Shown one piece after another: positions 29,539 through 40,848 of a stretch of 64,000 bases of DNA. Each line of letters begins with the position of its first letter. Position 1 is the first letter of the stretch. This DNA comes from Streptococcus sanguinis (GTDB lineage Bacteria > Bacillota > Bacilli > Lactobacillales > Streptococcaceae). The position numbers and the translations under genes were made by a program. The notes beneath the pieces are model-generated. The model was not told where the DNA came from. It searched no databases and worked only from the letters and a program-made list of their open reading frames with translations. The stretch spans positions 63,084-127,083 of the forward strand of contig NZ_JAHZPA010000006.1 of the NCBI RefSeq assembly GCF_019929225.1. Direction: 5' to 3'.

Positions 29539-29900
29539 ATGCAAAATGCACCTTCCTAATCATTCATGATACGAAAACCATCTTACCATAAATCTTCTAA
29601 GAAAAAAGCCTTTTTCGACCTATTTAACAAAACTGTCTGCCCCCTGTAATATGGAGATTTGTTTGTAACATATAAAAACAGGCAACAAGCAAAAGAACCC
29701 CACTTGGAGAGGTTCTGTTTTTTCTTTTGGGCTTATTTGAATTTTTTCTACTCTGGTAAACTAAACCCGACCTAAGCTCTTGGCAAAAAAGAGAAAATCC
29801 CTAGAAGCTATCGCTTCTTCGTCTATTTTGGCTATGAATAAATCTATTCAGTCTAGGTTAGCCTAGCTAAATCGAGCTTCGGCTAAAAACTCGGAAAAAA
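29539..29900. other. Gene-free region between ntpD terminator and LysM gene
   Basis: No supported gene. It holds a hairpin near 29690-29725 (AGAACC / GGTTCT then TTTTTT, plus-strand orientation) of unknown use and an AT-rich promoter zone for the LysM gene with repeated short TAG-rich words (CTAGGTTAGCCTAGC near 29853). Confidence 0.4.
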
Positions 29901-29946
29901 GAGAACTGGGCTTGAATTCATCGAATCCATCGTCCAGTTCCTATTT
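29901..29946 (-). terminator. Terminator of the V-ATPase operon
   Basis: GAACTGG / CCAGTTC arms enclose a loop of about 22 bases; on the minus strand they are preceded by AAAAATAG and followed by CTCTTTTTTCC. The large loop makes it less certain than others here. Confidence 0.65.
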
Positions 29947-29974
29947 TTCATTCGTTTTTTAATGCCTACACATC

Positions 29975-30598
29975 TTATTTCACCTTCATCATTCGGACGA
30001 GGCTGGCCCGTTCGGCTTCTTCCAGTTTCATTTCGATGTAGTAGATGGTTTCTTTGAGGTCAGGGATGGTAGCATACTCTAGTCCGTTGACCCGGCGGCG
30101 GGTTTTCTCGATTTCATCCGCCATGAGCTGGCAGCTTTTCTCAATTTCAGCCAGTCGCAGCAGGTCAGGGAGCAGATCGCTCATGCTTTCAATGGTTTCA
30201 TCCATCTGGCTATTAGACGCCACATAGCTATAAACCACGTCTCCCTCGTCATCAGTATGCGGATTGTCAATATGGGCGTACATCTTGGGCACGCGCACAC
30301 TCATGATATTCTCAGTCTCCACATGCAGATTGACCTCCCGCGTGGGCACAGCAAAAATCTCCTCGACCATGAGGTCGCTCTCCAGCGCCTTGGCCATGAC
30401 AAAATCCTGCAGATGACCAACCAGAGCGGATTCGACCTTTTGGCGGAGCTGATTGTTCTCACGGACAGACTCAATGAAGCGCCGCATCAGCTCATCCCGC
30501 TTATCCTTGAGCAGTTTATGCCCGCGGACAGCCGTTTTGAGACGAGCTTTTAAGTTATTCAGCTCCATCCGAGTCGGCTTGACATTGAGTCGCGTCAT
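29975..30598 (-). CDS. ntpD: V-type ATPase subunit D
   Basis: A 207-residue coiled-coil central-stalk subunit starting [19 protein letters not shown], the conserved N-terminus, with the basic [12 protein letters not shown] and a C-terminal helix ([22 protein letters not shown]) that enters the A3B3 ring. It transmits rotation between NtpAB catalysis and the membrane ring. It overlaps ntpB by four bases and is the last operon gene. Confidence 0.96.
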   Translation of the reverse strand: MTRLNVKPTRMELNNLKARLKTAVRGHKLLKDKRDELMRRFIESVRENNQLRQKVESALVGHLQDFVMAKALESDLMVEEIFAVPTREVNLHVETENIMSVRVPKMYAHIDNPHTDDEGDVVYSYVASNSQMDETIESMSDLLPDLLRLAEIEKSCQLMADEIEKTRRRVNGLEYATIPDLKETIYYIEMKLEEAERASLVRMMKVK

Positions 30599-31989
30599 CT
30601 TTCTTCCTCCTTGGTCTGCGGCAGGTATTGGTCAATCATATCGTCCTTGATCCGCTTGAGCTCTGTTCTTGGCAAGATGGACAGGAGTTCCCAGCCCAGA
30701 TCCAAGCTTTCCTCAATGGTTCGATTGGTCTGGAAACCTTGATTGATGTATTCCTGCTCAAAGCGGTCGGTAAAGCGCACATAGAGCTTGTCCGTTTCGG
30801 ACAGGGCGGATTCTCCCAGAACGACAGCCAGCTCCTTGGCCTGCTTGCCTTGCGCATAGGCAGCAAATAGCTGGTTCATAGTTGCGGCATGGTCACCTCT
30901 AGTCTTGCCCTCACCTGAGCCCTTGTCCTTGAGACGGGACAGAGATGGCAGGACATTGATGGGCGGACGATAGCCGCTGTTGTAAAGGTCGCGTGAAAGG
31001 ATAATCTGACCTTCTGTAATATAACCCGTCAAGTCTGGAATCGGATGGGTAATATCGTCCTCTGGCATAGACAGGATCGGAATCTGCGTCACCGAGCCTT
31101 TCTTTCCGACCAGACGTCCAGCCCGCTCATAGAGGGTGGACAAGTTAGTATAGAGGTAACCCGGATACCCACGGCGACCCGGCACCTCACGACGAGCTGC
31201 AGAAACTTCCCGTAGGGCTTCGCAATAGTTGGTCATGTCAGTCATGATAACCAGAACATGCATGTCCTTTTCATAAGCCAGGTACTCAGCTGCTGTCAGG
31301 GCAATACGCGGCGTCGCAATCCGCTCAATAGCTGGGTCATTAGCCAGATTGATAAAGAGCACCGAGCGGTCAATGGCTCCCGTCTCCCGGAGGTCATTCA
31401 TGAAGAACTCGGCTTCTTCAAAGGTAATTCCCATGGCCGCAAAGACCACGGCGAAGTTTTCATCGGAGTTAAGCACTGTGGCCTGACGAGCGATTTGAGC
31501 AGCTAATTCCTTGTGGGGCAGACCGGATCCAGAAAATACTGGCAGTTTTTGTCCCCGAACCAAGGTATTGAGATGGTCGATGGCCGAGATACCGGTCTGG
31601 ATAAACTCATCCGGATAGTCGCGAGCTACTGGATTGATGGCTTGACCGTCAATATCCAGATATTTTTCTGGCAAGATAGCTGGGCCGCCATCAATTGGCT
31701 TGCCCATTCCATTGAAAATCCGACCTACCATGTCTTCTGACACTGGCAACTCTAGCGGACGGCCGGTAAAGCGAACCTTGGCTTTTTCCAGATTGATACC
31801 GCTAGATCCCTCAAAAAGCTGGACCATAGCCTTGTCTTCTTGGACTTCCAGAACCTGGCCCTGACGCTTGCTGCCGTCATGCAGCTGGATTTCTACCAAT
31901 TCATTGAAATGCACACCAGCGACTTGGTCGACAATCATCAGAGGGCCGACAACTTCACTGACGGTGCGGTATTCTTTAATGACGCTCAT
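30595..31989 (-). CDS. ntpB: V-type ATPase subunit B
   Basis: The 464-residue non-catalytic nucleotide-binding-like subunit lacks a Walker A Lys ([15 protein letters not shown]) as usual, and contains [18 protein letters not shown] and [23 protein letters not shown] motifs. It alternates with NtpA in the catalytic hexamer. It starts inside the 3' end of ntpA (14-bp overlap) and overlaps ntpD, so A, B and D are translationally coupled. Confidence 0.97.
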   Translation of the reverse strand: MSVIKEYRTVSEVVGPLMIVDQVAGVHFNELVEIQLHDGSKRQGQVLEVQEDKAMVQLFEGSSGINLEKAKVRFTGRPLELPVSEDMVGRIFNGMGKPIDGGPAILPEKYLDIDGQAINPVARDYPDEFIQTGISAIDHLNTLVRGQKLPVFSGSGLPHKELAAQIARQATVLNSDENFAVVFAAMGITFEEAEFFMNDLRETGAIDRSVLFINLANDPAIERIATPRIALTAAEYLAYEKDMHVLVIMTDMTNYCEALREVSAARREVPGRRGYPGYLYTNLSTLYERAGRLVGKKGSVTQIPILSMPEDDITHPIPDLTGYITEGQIILSRDLYNSGYRPPINVLPSLSRLKDKGSGEGKTRGDHAATMNQLFAAYAQGKQAKELAVVLGESALSETDKLYVRFTDRFEQEYINQGFQTNRTIEESLDLGWELLSILPRTELKRIKDDMIDQYLPQTKEEER

Positions 31990-33766
31990 TGTCTAGTCCT
32001 CCTTGGGCAAGAATCTGGTGCAGAGTTTCCTCGATAGTCTGACTGAGAGCCTGAATTTTTTCCAGCTGGTCTTCATGGATAAACTTACTGCGGGCAATTC
32101 GGTCACGCAACTCCACCGTTCCTTCCATGATTTCTCGGAAATAAGCTCCCAGCTCCAAAGCACGATTGGCCTCCGCATCGAAGGTCAGGATATTGCTCAA
32201 TAAAGCCACCTGCTTTTTGAAAGAAGTATAGGTGTCCACATCATCAAAGGCATTCTGCTGCAAGTAGTCCTCGCGAATCATCTTGGCTGCATTCATGGTC
32301 AGTCGGTCCTTTTCAGACAAGGAATCCAAGCCCACCAAACGCACGATTTCCTGCAGTTCGCTTTCCTTTTGCAGGATATTCATGGCCTTGGTGACTTTTT
32401 CTGCCCAAGCAATCTTCTCATGCTGGTCGATATAGGCTCCCACTTCGTCTAGATAGAGCGAGTAAGAGCTTAACCAGTTGATAGCTGGGAAATGCCGGCG
32501 TTGAGCCAGCTGGGCATCCAAGCCCCAGAAAACCTTGACAATCCGCAGGGTATTTTGCGTCACCGGCTCAGAAATATCTCCACCCGGAGGCGATACAGCT
32601 CCGATAGCAGTTATAGATCCTTCGCGCGCAGTTGAACCGAGCGTCTTGACCCGACCTGCCCTCTCATAATACTCAGCAATCCGGCTGCCGAGATAGGCAG
32701 GATAGCCTTCGTCGCCTGGCATCTCTTCCAGACGGCCGGACATTTCCCGCAGGGCTTCTGCCCAGCGAGAGGTAGAGTCCGCCATGATGGCTACAGAATA
32801 ACCCATGTCGCGGAAGTATTCTGCAATAGTAATCCCTGTGTAAATTGACGCTTCCCGAGCCGCTACTGGCATATTAGAAGTGTTGGCAATCAGCACCGTC
32901 CGTTGCATAATAGACTGGCCAGTTGCTGGGTCAATCAGTTCTGGAAATTCATTAAGTACGTCGGTCATCTCATTGCCACGCTCACCGCAGCCGACATAGA
33001 TAACGATGTCAACATTAGCAAACTTGGCCACTTGGTGCTGAACGACAGTCTTACCGGCTCCGAAAGGTCCTGGTACGGCAGCTGCTCCACCCTTGGTTAC
33101 TGGGAAGAAGGTATCGATGACCCGCTGACCTGTCACCAAAGGCTCAACTGGAATCAGCTTCTGAGCAAAAGGACGCCCACGACGGACTGGCCATTTTTGC
33201 ATGAGAGTCCCTTTAAAGACAGCACCGTCCGCCTGCTCAATCTCGTAAACAGTCTCTTCAACAGTGAAACTGCCAGCTGAGATGTTGGCCAAGCGTCCAC
33301 TGACACCGACTGGCACCATGATGCGGTGCTCCACCAGATTGGTCTCCTGCAACGTGCCCAGAATATCGCCAGCCTCAACCGTATCTCCGACAGACAGACT
33401 TGGAACAAAATCCCACTTAGCCTCTCGGTCTAGATTTGGCAATTGGACACCGCGGACGAGGAAGTCGCTCTCCGTCATGGTTTGGAAACGCTCCAAAGGC
33501 CGCTGAATCCCGTCAAACATCTGAGAAATCAGACCTGGTCCCAGCTCAACGGACAGAGGACTTCCAGTCGTGATAACCGGCTCTCCCGGACCCAAGCCAG
33601 AAGTTTCTTCATAAACCTGAATAGAGGCCTGATCCCGCCGCATTTCAATAATCTCACCGATCAGCCCCAAATCGCCAACCCGGCAGATATCCTGAATATT
33701 CGCTTCCTGCATCCCTGATGCCAGCACCAGAGGACCAGAAACTTTGATAATCTTTCCTTGACTCAC
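31976..33766 (-). CDS. ntpA: V-type ATPase catalytic subunit A
   Basis: A 596-residue catalytic subunit. Walker A is [13 protein letters not shown] near 232-244; [38 protein letters not shown] and the long A-subunit insertion are present. It hydrolyses ATP in the cytosolic head. It lies directly after an unrelated membrane-protein gene that separates it from ntpG. Confidence 0.98.
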   Translation of the reverse strand: MSQGKIIKVSGPLVLASGMQEANIQDICRVGDLGLIGEIIEMRRDQASIQVYEETSGLGPGEPVITTGSPLSVELGPGLISQMFDGIQRPLERFQTMTESDFLVRGVQLPNLDREAKWDFVPSLSVGDTVEAGDILGTLQETNLVEHRIMVPVGVSGRLANISAGSFTVEETVYEIEQADGAVFKGTLMQKWPVRRGRPFAQKLIPVEPLVTGQRVIDTFFPVTKGGAAAVPGPFGAGKTVVQHQVAKFANVDIVIYVGCGERGNEMTDVLNEFPELIDPATGQSIMQRTVLIANTSNMPVAAREASIYTGITIAEYFRDMGYSVAIMADSTSRWAEALREMSGRLEEMPGDEGYPAYLGSRIAEYYERAGRVKTLGSTAREGSITAIGAVSPPGGDISEPVTQNTLRIVKVFWGLDAQLAQRRHFPAINWLSSYSLYLDEVGAYIDQHEKIAWAEKVTKAMNILQKESELQEIVRLVGLDSLSEKDRLTMNAAKMIREDYLQQNAFDDVDTYTSFKKQVALLSNILTFDAEANRALELGAYFREIMEGTVELRDRIARSKFIHEDQLEKIQALSQTIEETLHQILAQGGLDNERH

Positions 33767-33803
33767 AATCTTCCTCCATTCTTTGTAAAGATTGTATATA
33801 CTT

Positions 33804-35093
33804 TTATTTTTTTATAAATATTTTTAATAATGTTTTTTCAAACGCTGTTGGGTATAGATAACCTATTAAAGAATCATTATACTTCTTAAGAGAATAAAGC
33901 GTTCTTATAGATTCATAAATATCATATAATAGAACATCAAGTTGGTTTGTAGTTTCTTCGTCCAGTGAATTTATATCATAAGTGCATGATTTCATATCAA
34001 CACTAGATAATCTCAAACTCATACCTTTTTTAGTAAAAAACAATCTATCAATTTTTTCCTCTGTATCTAATTTAGAAAACTGGGTACATAGCTGTAGTAT
34101 ATCGTATCTTTTTACAAATAATTTCCAAATAGAAGTTTTATCTCTAGTTTGCAAAAGAAATTTAATTACTCTTGCCATATTTTTAATCTCTACAAAGTTA
34201 TTTAAATGTTTATCCAACATGCCAAACTCATTAAAATAATAACTCTTATCTAATTCGCTGTAGTTTGGAATCATTTTATTTAAAAATGATTTAACTATTA
34301 TATCTTGATCATTGATTACATAATCCATATTCATAGAAAAATCATAAATTAACTTATCCATAATGTTAGATAATTCTTCATGTTTTAGCACAATTTCTCT
34401 AAACAGTTCCCCATGCTTCTCATCAATCACTCTTTTTACCTCTCTTTGCTGATTATAAAAGTAAAAGAAGAATAACGTAGGGATAATCGTAATCAATGCT
34501 ACCATTGCCGGAAGCCTCGTAAGTACCTCTCCAAAATTAATTTCTAAACTTAACAATTTGAATAAAGTAGTTTTGATTAGATCTATATACAAAAGGAATT
34601 GCTTGCTATCATTAAGATACAATAACAATAAACTAGTCATTCCCAGAGAAATAACCGCAGGTATACTGATTAAAAAATTTAAAATCTTCTTGATAGGTTT
34701 ATTTATAATTCCTCTCCATACTTTACTATCATCAGGAGAGGTACCATAAGTAACCCAACCTAGTCTATTTTTATAATATATTTTAGATAAGGAATAATCA
34801 ATCCTAATCCAGATAAGAGAGGCTCGAATATTTCTTTCTTTTATAGCCAATCTTCCACGTTCTTCAACAATCAACTCCAATCGAGCATAGGATATATTTA
34901 TCAAGAAATCGTAACTTAATAAAATCACAAACACTATAGATGTTATAAGGACATATATAGAAAAGTATAAAAAAAGCAGGTTAAGAAACTTAAACAAATC
35001 TCCATTTGAGTCATTAATATAACCAGACATATTATTTATGCCATTAAAATGAAGTAAGATTACAAGGAGAATTAGAAATATTTTTTTTAGCAT
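33804..35093 (-). CDS. Unrecognised membrane protein inside the V-ATPase operon
   Basis: I recognise no family in this 429-residue protein. Four hydrophobic segments lie near residues 5-20, 38-66, 136-162 and 190-211. The last half is soluble and rich in Lys, Asp, Ile and Leu. Its codon use (AAA, ATA, TTA) and base composition are strikingly AT-rich next to the V-ATPase genes on both sides, a sign of horizontal acquisition. It sits between the acetyltransferase and ntpA in the same direction, so it is probably co-transcribed. The upstream 114 bp are also AT-rich and may hold a promoter. Confidence 0.75.
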   Translation of the reverse strand: MLKKIFLILLVILLHFNGINNMSGYINDSNGDLFKFLNLLFLYFSIYVLITSIVFVILLSYDFLINISYARLELIVEERGRLAIKERNIRASLIWIRIDYSLSKIYYKNRLGWVTYGTSPDDSKVWRGIINKPIKKILNFLISIPAVISLGMTSLLLLYLNDSKQFLLYIDLIKTTLFKLLSLEINFGEVLTRLPAMVALITIIPTLFFFYFYNQQREVKRVIDEKHGELFREIVLKHEELSNIMDKLIYDFSMNMDYVINDQDIIVKSFLNKMIPNYSELDKSYYFNEFGMLDKHLNNFVEIKNMARVIKFLLQTRDKTSIWKLFVKRYDILQLCTQFSKLDTEEKIDRLFFTKKGMSLRLSSVDMKSCTYDINSLDEETTNQLDVLLYDIYESIRTLYSLKKYNDSLIGYLYPTAFEKTLLKIFIKK

Positions 35094-35207
35094 ACATACT
35101 CTATATTATTTTTAGTGTTTTAATATTTTTATGAATTCGCGACAGAGAAGAACTATGTGAAACTTTCTGATATTTTCATATTTTAAAACTATTTCACCAC
35201 TAAGAAA

Positions 35208-35909
35208 CTATATCTTAAAATCAGATAAGGCTTTTATTTGCTGACCGTTTTCGTCGAAATTGTCTGGGCTTAGCCATTTTTCTAGACGGCTCTTGACGGC
35301 CGGCCAATCCTTGTCAATCATAGACAGCCAGTCCGTGTCTCGGTTGCGCCCCTTATAGACTACCGCCTGACGAAACCTGCCTTCGTAGGTGAAACCAAGC
35401 CGCTCTGCTGCCCGCCTTGACGGCTGATTAAGGGCATCGCATTTCCATTCATAGCGGCGATACTCCAGCTCTTCAAAGACATAGCGTGCCAGTAAGTACT
35501 GGGCTTCCGTAGCCAGTCTGGTGCGCTTCAGCTTGGGCGAATAGGTCACAGAGCCCACTTCGATAACGCGGTTATTTCGGTCAATCCTCATCAAGGCAAA
35601 AGTTCCTAGAGCCTTGCCGCTCTCCTTGTCTACAATGGCATAGTGAAAACGATCCTGTGCTGCCAGCATCTGTTCTAGCAACTTGGACCACTCTTCCTGA
35701 CTTTGGGCAGGATTTTGAAAGAGGTAGGTCCACATATCCGCAGGAGAATCCGGGCCATACACTTCATACAAATCCGCCCCATGCTTGTTCTTGGACAAAC
35801 GCTCGATAATAACATACTGGCCTTCGATTCGCTCCAGGTTAGGCAAGTCCCCCGACTGAAAATCCGGCAGAGCATCCCCAATGGGCTGACCTAGTTCATT
35901 CATTCGCAT
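35208..35909 (-). CDS. GNAT family N-acetyltransferase (RimJ/RimL-like)
   Basis: The 233-residue protein has the GNAT acetyl-CoA fold: FALMRIDRNNRVIEVGSVTYS, RTRLATEAQYLLARYVFEEL and YEWKCDALNQPSRRAAERLGFTYEGRFRQ, typical of the RimJ/RimL (Acetyltransf_3) branch. The substrate is unknown; an amino group on a protein, polyamine or antibiotic is possible. It begins seven bases after ntpG and has a GAGG SD, so it is transcribed with the V-ATPase although it has no known role in it. Met3 is an alternative start. Confidence 0.87.
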   Translation of the reverse strand: MRMNELGQPIGDALPDFQSGDLPNLERIEGQYVIIERLSKNKHGADLYEVYGPDSPADMWTYLFQNPAQSQEEWSKLLEQMLAAQDRFHYAIVDKESGKALGTFALMRIDRNNRVIEVGSVTYSPKLKRTRLATEAQYLLARYVFEELEYRRYEWKCDALNQPSRRAAERLGFTYEGRFRQAVVYKGRNRDTDWLSMIDKDWPAVKSRLEKWLSPDNFDENGQQIKALSDFKI

Positions 35910-35916
35910 AAAAACC

Positions 35917-36237
35917 TCACAATATATCTTGTCCTACAGCCTTCTCGACATTTTCATGAATCCGCGAAAGAGCCAGTCCCGTGCTCCCCTTATGGGTAGG
36001 AATGAGCACAAGAGCAGGAATCTCCAGCTGGTCATAGTAGGCCAGGGTTTCTGGAATATCAGCAGCCATATCCTCCGTCAGATAGATAATACCGAAATCT
36101 TCACGGGCTATCCGACGCAGGGTATTGATCGTCTCCTGAGCTTCCTTCACTGGAAAAGTCTGAAAACCAATCAGCTTAAATGGGAGAATGGTATCGCGAT
36201 TCCCCACGACAGCAATCTTGTAGCTAGTCTTGTCCAT
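35917..36237 (-). CDS. ntpG: V-type ATPase subunit F (NtpG)
   Basis: A 106-residue Rossmann-like small subunit: YKIAVVGNRDTILPFKLIGF, FGIIYLTEDMA and PALVLIPTHKGSTGLAL match the archaeal/bacterial V-ATPase F family. It binds NtpD in the central stalk and tunes ATP hydrolysis. It overlaps ntpC by 14 bases and precedes the acetyltransferase. Confidence 0.94.
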   Translation of the reverse strand: MDKTSYKIAVVGNRDTILPFKLIGFQTFPVKEAQETINTLRRIAREDFGIIYLTEDMAADIPETLAYYDQLEIPALVLIPTHKGSTGLALSRIHENVEKAVGQDIL

Positions 36238-37237
36238 AAATCGGTCGCATCCTTTCTCTGATAAGCTCTACTGGCAGCTGATTGTCCATACCGGTCAAAA
36301 TCAGCCGCAGATTCTTAACTTCCAACTCCTTACCCAGCAGATAGCGGGCCAGAGGAAGCGGGCCATCTGTCTCAAACTGACCAGCCGCCAGCAACTTAGC
36401 CTGCAAGAGGTCCGCCAGATATTCTAACTCTACTGTCGTCAAGGTCTGGTTCCGCATTTTCTCCTCATAGGAGCGCAGATCCAGATCGTAACCACAGGGA
36501 TTAATCTGGCTAAACCAAGTCAAGAAATCTCCCTGCTCTGCCATGGCAATCCAGTTGGCAGCAGAAAGACTTCCTTCATCAGACAGAAGCTGCTTCATAA
36601 AGCTGCGCGGTTTTCCCAAGCCAACAGCCCGCTTGACGGTGATGGCATTGTAAAAATCAATAGTCAGATTCACCAGCTGCAGCAGGCTCTCATCTTCCAA
36701 CTCCTGTGTCAGGCGCTTGATATGCTGGAAATAAGCCATATCCATGCCAATCTCCAGCACGCGCACATCCTGATAATCCTGGTATTCCTGCCAGGTCGCA
36801 AGCACCTCATCCAGCATGAAATCTGGACAATACTCAGCCGAAAAGGCCATGATCAAGTGCTCCAAAACCTCCAGCGAATAGGTCCCCACCGGCATCAGCA
36901 AATGCTCCAAGGACTGACCTGTCGCCCGACCCTTGAGAAGCACTTTGAGATTGTGGTAAGTATAGCGGAGCGTGAAAATCTCCACCAGCTCCTTGCTAGG
37001 ACTAATCTCGAGCGCCCAATTATAAACGGAATACAAATGCTTCATCAGTACTTGCTCAATGGCATTGAGATCCTTAATCGCTTCAGCATCCATGGCATAG
37101 ACCGTTCCCTGCAGAAGAGCCGAACGGCTGGCAGGATCGTCAGCCTGCAGCAACTGTTCATATTGCTGGGGCGTCAAAAAGGAAGCCTCCTGCACACTAA
37201 TGGCTGTATTGACTTGAGAGAAGCTTGTTTCACTCAT
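36224..37237 (-). CDS. ntpC: V-type ATPase subunit C
   Basis: The start MSETSFSQVN has TAGGAGG upstream, giving 337 residues; an in-frame extension into ntpE is discarded. The all-helical protein contains LVEIFTLRYTYHNLKVLLKG, diagnostic of the AtpC/NtpC (vATP-synt_AC39) family. It forms the cup linking the central stalk to the c-ring. Confidence 0.94.
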   Translation of the reverse strand: MSETSFSQVNTAISVQEASFLTPQQYEQLLQADDPASRSALLQGTVYAMDAEAIKDLNAIEQVLMKHLYSVYNWALEISPSKELVEIFTLRYTYHNLKVLLKGRATGQSLEHLLMPVGTYSLEVLEHLIMAFSAEYCPDFMLDEVLATWQEYQDYQDVRVLEIGMDMAYFQHIKRLTQELEDESLLQLVNLTIDFYNAITVKRAVGLGKPRSFMKQLLSDEGSLSAANWIAMAEQGDFLTWFSQINPCGYDLDLRSYEEKMRNQTLTTVELEYLADLLQAKLLAAGQFETDGPLPLARYLLGKELEVKNLRLILTGMDNQLPVELIRERMRPIYGQD

Positions 37238-37247
37238 GGTCCGCCTC

Positions 37248-37838
37248 CTATTCTGCCTGGTCTTTGAAAATATCCTGAGCCAGACGGTAGCTTTCCTCCT
37301 GCCAGACAGAATCCAGCAAGTCACGATAGAGATAACTATCATCCACTCGTCCTTGGCTTAGTACAAAGCCTGCCTGACCGGCTATGGACTGGTCTGAAAA
37401 ATGCACTCGCGGAAAGGCTTTTTTCAAGTCTTCTAACTGGCTGGAGCTGAATTTCTCAGCAGACAGAGCACCGAAAACCAGCGTCAACTCTTCCTCTGGA
37501 TATTTAGCCAGGACACTCTTCAGAAAATGCTCTTCTTCAGCTGGTGACCAAGCCGCCATCTGAGCATAAGCCTCCTCAAAAAGCTCTCTGAGAACCCGTT
37601 GCTTGATGACCAGAGTAGACTGGCGCTTTTGATTTTCTAACTGCTGAATATCGCGCTGACTGCGCCGGCTGATTTCTTTCAGCTGCTGCTCCCGCTGAGC
37701 CAGCTTCTGCCGAACCAGCTGGGCCTCACGTTCCTTGGCTTCCTGTTCAATTTTCTCAGTAGCCTCGGTCAAAAGCAAACGCCCCTTCTCGTGAGCCTGC
37801 TCCAAGACAGAAGCTTTGAGATCTGATATGTCAGACAT
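37248..37838 (-). CDS. ntpE: V-type ATPase subunit E
   Basis: A 196-residue peripheral-stalk subunit with a long N-terminal coiled coil rich in Glu, Lys, Arg and Gln (residues 10-80) and a globular C-terminal domain with DQSIAGQAGFVLSQGRVDDS, the usual E-subunit block. It pairs with NtpF as a stator. It is 10 bases from ntpK and 10 from ntpC. Confidence 0.93.
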   Translation of the reverse strand: MSDISDLKASVLEQAHEKGRLLLTEATEKIEQEAKEREAQLVRQKLAQREQQLKEISRRSQRDIQQLENQKRQSTLVIKQRVLRELFEEAYAQMAAWSPAEEEHFLKSVLAKYPEEELTLVFGALSAEKFSSSQLEDLKKAFPRVHFSDQSIAGQAGFVLSQGRVDDSYLYRDLLDSVWQEESYRLAQDIFKDQAE

Positions 37839-37848
37839 AAAAGCCTCC

Positions 37849-38331
<483 letters not shown>

Positions 38332-38403
38332 TTACTCCTATGAAAATGCTGTAATCATCGTAAAATCAACAGCTAGTTGAATGAATAATATTTGTTTTGA
38401 TGT

Positions 38404-38440
38404 TTTAGAAAGTGTTTTTCTAAAGATGAGCTTCTCATCT
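38404..38440 (-). promoter_or_regulatory. Twin hairpins in the ntpI-ntpK intercistronic gap
   Basis: TTTAGAAA-GTGTT-TTTCTAAA (38404-38424) is an 8-bp stem, directly followed by AGATGAG-CTT-CTCATCT (38424-38440), a 7-bp stem. Neither is followed by a T-run in the reading direction, so processing or mRNA protection ahead of ntpK is more likely than termination. Confidence 0.55.
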
Positions 38441-38460
38441 CTTACCATAGTTCCTAATCT

Positions 38461-40416
38461 TTATTTCTTGCTTTGCTGAACGTATTTTTCGCTAGGCTTG
38501 AGCGGAGTGAAAGGCTTGCCACCGCCGTCGTAGAATTTTCCAAAGAATTCCACGAAAATCAAACGCGCTCCGTGCACATAACCGGATAGAAAAGATAGAA
38601 ACATATTGACCAAATGCAGGGCAATAAAGAGCAGAATGCCAATGCTAAAGCGAGCGACAGGTGGAAAGAGGCTGACAATCAAGTTAAAAGCCGAGCCAAT
38701 GCTAGCCCCCGAAAGCCCCAGAGCCATCAGCCGTGTAAAGCTGACAAGGTCTCCTACATAGCCGCTAACATTGTAGAGATTAAAGAGACCTGACCCCAAT
38801 CCTGCCAAGCTCTTAGCACTGACAATGGATACTGCCAGTATGCCCAGAGCATTGATGATGGCCAGCCACTGACCAATCGTTGCAGCAAAGGCCAAGGATG
38901 GGAAGAAATTTCCCAGGGCCAAGAGTAGCAGCCCCAGCAAAATCAGTACCCAAGCAAAGCCTGCATTATAAGCTTCTGCATAATCTTTGAGACGGATATT
39001 TTTCAGACCGCTGAGGAAGAGGCCCGCTAGCACTGTAACAAAGCCAAAGACGACCGAAATAACCAGAATCGTCATGGCGTCGGAACTGGTGCTAATCAAA
39101 GCAATGGGCAGTTCAAAGCCAAAGAAAGAGCCATAAACCAGTCCCCAGATGATGACTGCCACACCCAGCAAGCGAAAGAATCGCAGATTCTTAGCCAACC
39201 CCGACTTGACATGCAAGAAGTGAAGCGCCAGACTGGTCCCCACAAAGAGCAAAAGACCGTAGCCAATGTCGGCAACCATCATGCCAAAGAATACAAAATA
39301 AAATAGGGAAACGACAGGGGTTGGATCCTTATCACCATACTTAGGCAAGGAATACATCTCCGTCACAAGCTCGAAAGGCTCCACTAAGACATTGTTTTTT
39401 AGCTTGGTCGGAACCTTATCTTCCTCGTCCTGTCGAATCTCTCTGGTCTGGATGAGAATGCTCTGACCAAACTGCTCTGTCAAGCAAGCCTCAAGAGCTT
39501 GAACTTGATTGCTTTCGATCCAGCCTTCCAAGGCCGCCAGATTTTGCGTGCTGGCTAACTGGTTCTTACTTTCTTGGCGAGAGGAGAGATTGCAGAGATA
39601 ATCAAGCTGAACCTTGAGCTGATCCAACTCGTTCCTAGAAGCTGCCAGACTCTTAGTCATAGCATCTGCCACAGCCTCCTGCTGTCGAATATTGGCCTTG
39701 AGCTGGGCTATCCGCTCAGCAGGCAGTTCCGCATGGTCATACTCAAAAGGCTTAAAGCCATACTCTTTCAAGATTTTGCGAACTTCTTCCAGAGAGCCTG
39801 TCTTGTAAAAAATAAGAACCCCATGCTCCGTATCATCGGTAAAGACTTCCTGAAACTTCAGGTCAGGATGTGCTCCCAGAGTCAGGCGCAGAGCATCGTC
39901 GTCTGTATTGGGAATCGTCCCAATCAAAGCTCCCAGATGACTGAAAGTCGCAGCCGATTGTGGTGTTAGCTCCAGCGGCTCCCACTTCTCCAGCGCAGCC
40001 ACTTCCAAGCGGTCAGCTTCTATCTGAGCTTTGGCTTCTTGCAAGACCTTGAGCTGTTTGCTGATTCCTTCTAATAGCGCCACCTCATCGCGAGCCTTCC
40101 CTGCCTGCTCCAAAGCAGCAAAGGACAGCTCCAAAGGCTCTTCTTTTAAGGATTCCAGCAGTTTCTTTTTGGGCATAAAAGGCTCCAGCTCTTCAACCAG
40201 CCTCTTGAGCTTTTCCTGACGACTGAGCAAATCCTGCTGAGATAGCTGCCGATCTGGCCGGCCGACTAAAGCCTGCTCAAAGGCTGCCTTCCAGTCCTCT
40301 TCCTGCCGCAAGTCATGAATCTGAACCGACTCTAAGCCCTGTAGGTAAAAGAGAAGCTGGTCCAGCAGTTCCTTGGGCAGAAGCAGAGACAGCTGCCGCA
40401 TTTGACTAATGGCCAT
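38461..40416 (-). CDS. ntpI: V-type ATPase subunit I (a-type stator)
   Basis: The 651 residues comprise a soluble coiled-coil N-terminal half (to about 330) and a C-terminal membrane half with about eight helices starting VVSLFYFVFFGMMVADIGYGL. LVSFTRLMALGLSGASIGSAFN contains the conserved Arg needed for ion translocation against the K ring. It overlaps ntpF by 11 bases. Confidence 0.96.
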   Translation of the reverse strand: MAISQMRQLSLLLPKELLDQLLFYLQGLESVQIHDLRQEEDWKAAFEQALVGRPDRQLSQQDLLSRQEKLKRLVEELEPFMPKKKLLESLKEEPLELSFAALEQAGKARDEVALLEGISKQLKVLQEAKAQIEADRLEVAALEKWEPLELTPQSAATFSHLGALIGTIPNTDDDALRLTLGAHPDLKFQEVFTDDTEHGVLIFYKTGSLEEVRKILKEYGFKPFEYDHAELPAERIAQLKANIRQQEAVADAMTKSLAASRNELDQLKVQLDYLCNLSSRQESKNQLASTQNLAALEGWIESNQVQALEACLTEQFGQSILIQTREIRQDEEDKVPTKLKNNVLVEPFELVTEMYSLPKYGDKDPTPVVSLFYFVFFGMMVADIGYGLLLFVGTSLALHFLHVKSGLAKNLRFFRLLGVAVIIWGLVYGSFFGFELPIALISTSSDAMTILVISVVFGFVTVLAGLFLSGLKNIRLKDYAEAYNAGFAWVLILLGLLLLALGNFFPSLAFAATIGQWLAIINALGILAVSIVSAKSLAGLGSGLFNLYNVSGYVGDLVSFTRLMALGLSGASIGSAFNLIVSLFPPVARFSIGILLFIALHLVNMFLSFLSGYVHGARLIFVEFFGKFYDGGGKPFTPLKPSEKYVQQSKK

Positions 40417-40729
40417 AGGCTTCTACCACCTTCTCTACAATGGCTCGCGCCAAGTCTGCTTTTTTGTCCGTCAGCGCCGCCTCAACCTTGTCCTCATTCT
40501 GCTTGGTTGTCTGCTCCAAGTCTTGCTGCAGGAGCACCAACTGTTGCTGAGAACTTGCAGTTAATTCCTCTGCCAGCTTCTGCGTTTCATTGTCATAGGT
40601 CAGACCCAGCTGCCTGAGATCTTCATCTACCTGCTGCCGCAGCTCCTGAGTCTGCTTCCTGTAGCCCATCAAAACTTCTTCTGCAGCAGTCTCAATTTCC
40701 TGCATTTTTTCAAGTGTTTCATTGGCCAT
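40406..40729 (-). CDS. ntpF: V-type ATPase peripheral stalk subunit (NtpF/G-type)
   Basis: A 107-residue, almost entirely helical protein: an N-terminal Glu/Ala/Gln coiled coil with regular heptads and a C-terminal LTDKKADLARAIVEKVVEAYGH. It pairs with NtpE in the stator. It is the first gene of the ntpFIKECG-ABD operon, with GGGGGTG as SD. Confidence 0.88.
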   Translation of the reverse strand: MANETLEKMQEIETAAEEVLMGYRKQTQELRQQVDEDLRQLGLTYDNETQKLAEELTASSQQQLVLLQQDLEQTTKQNEDKVEAALTDKKADLARAIVEKVVEAYGH

Positions 40730-40848
40730 CTATTCACCCCCTCGTTTTCAAAAACCTTCGAAAACGGATTTTTAAAATCTGCATTCCTGGCTGACAGTCC
40801 AGCATCTGGTATAGTCATCTTCTGGAATACAGCTTCGTACTTGCATAA

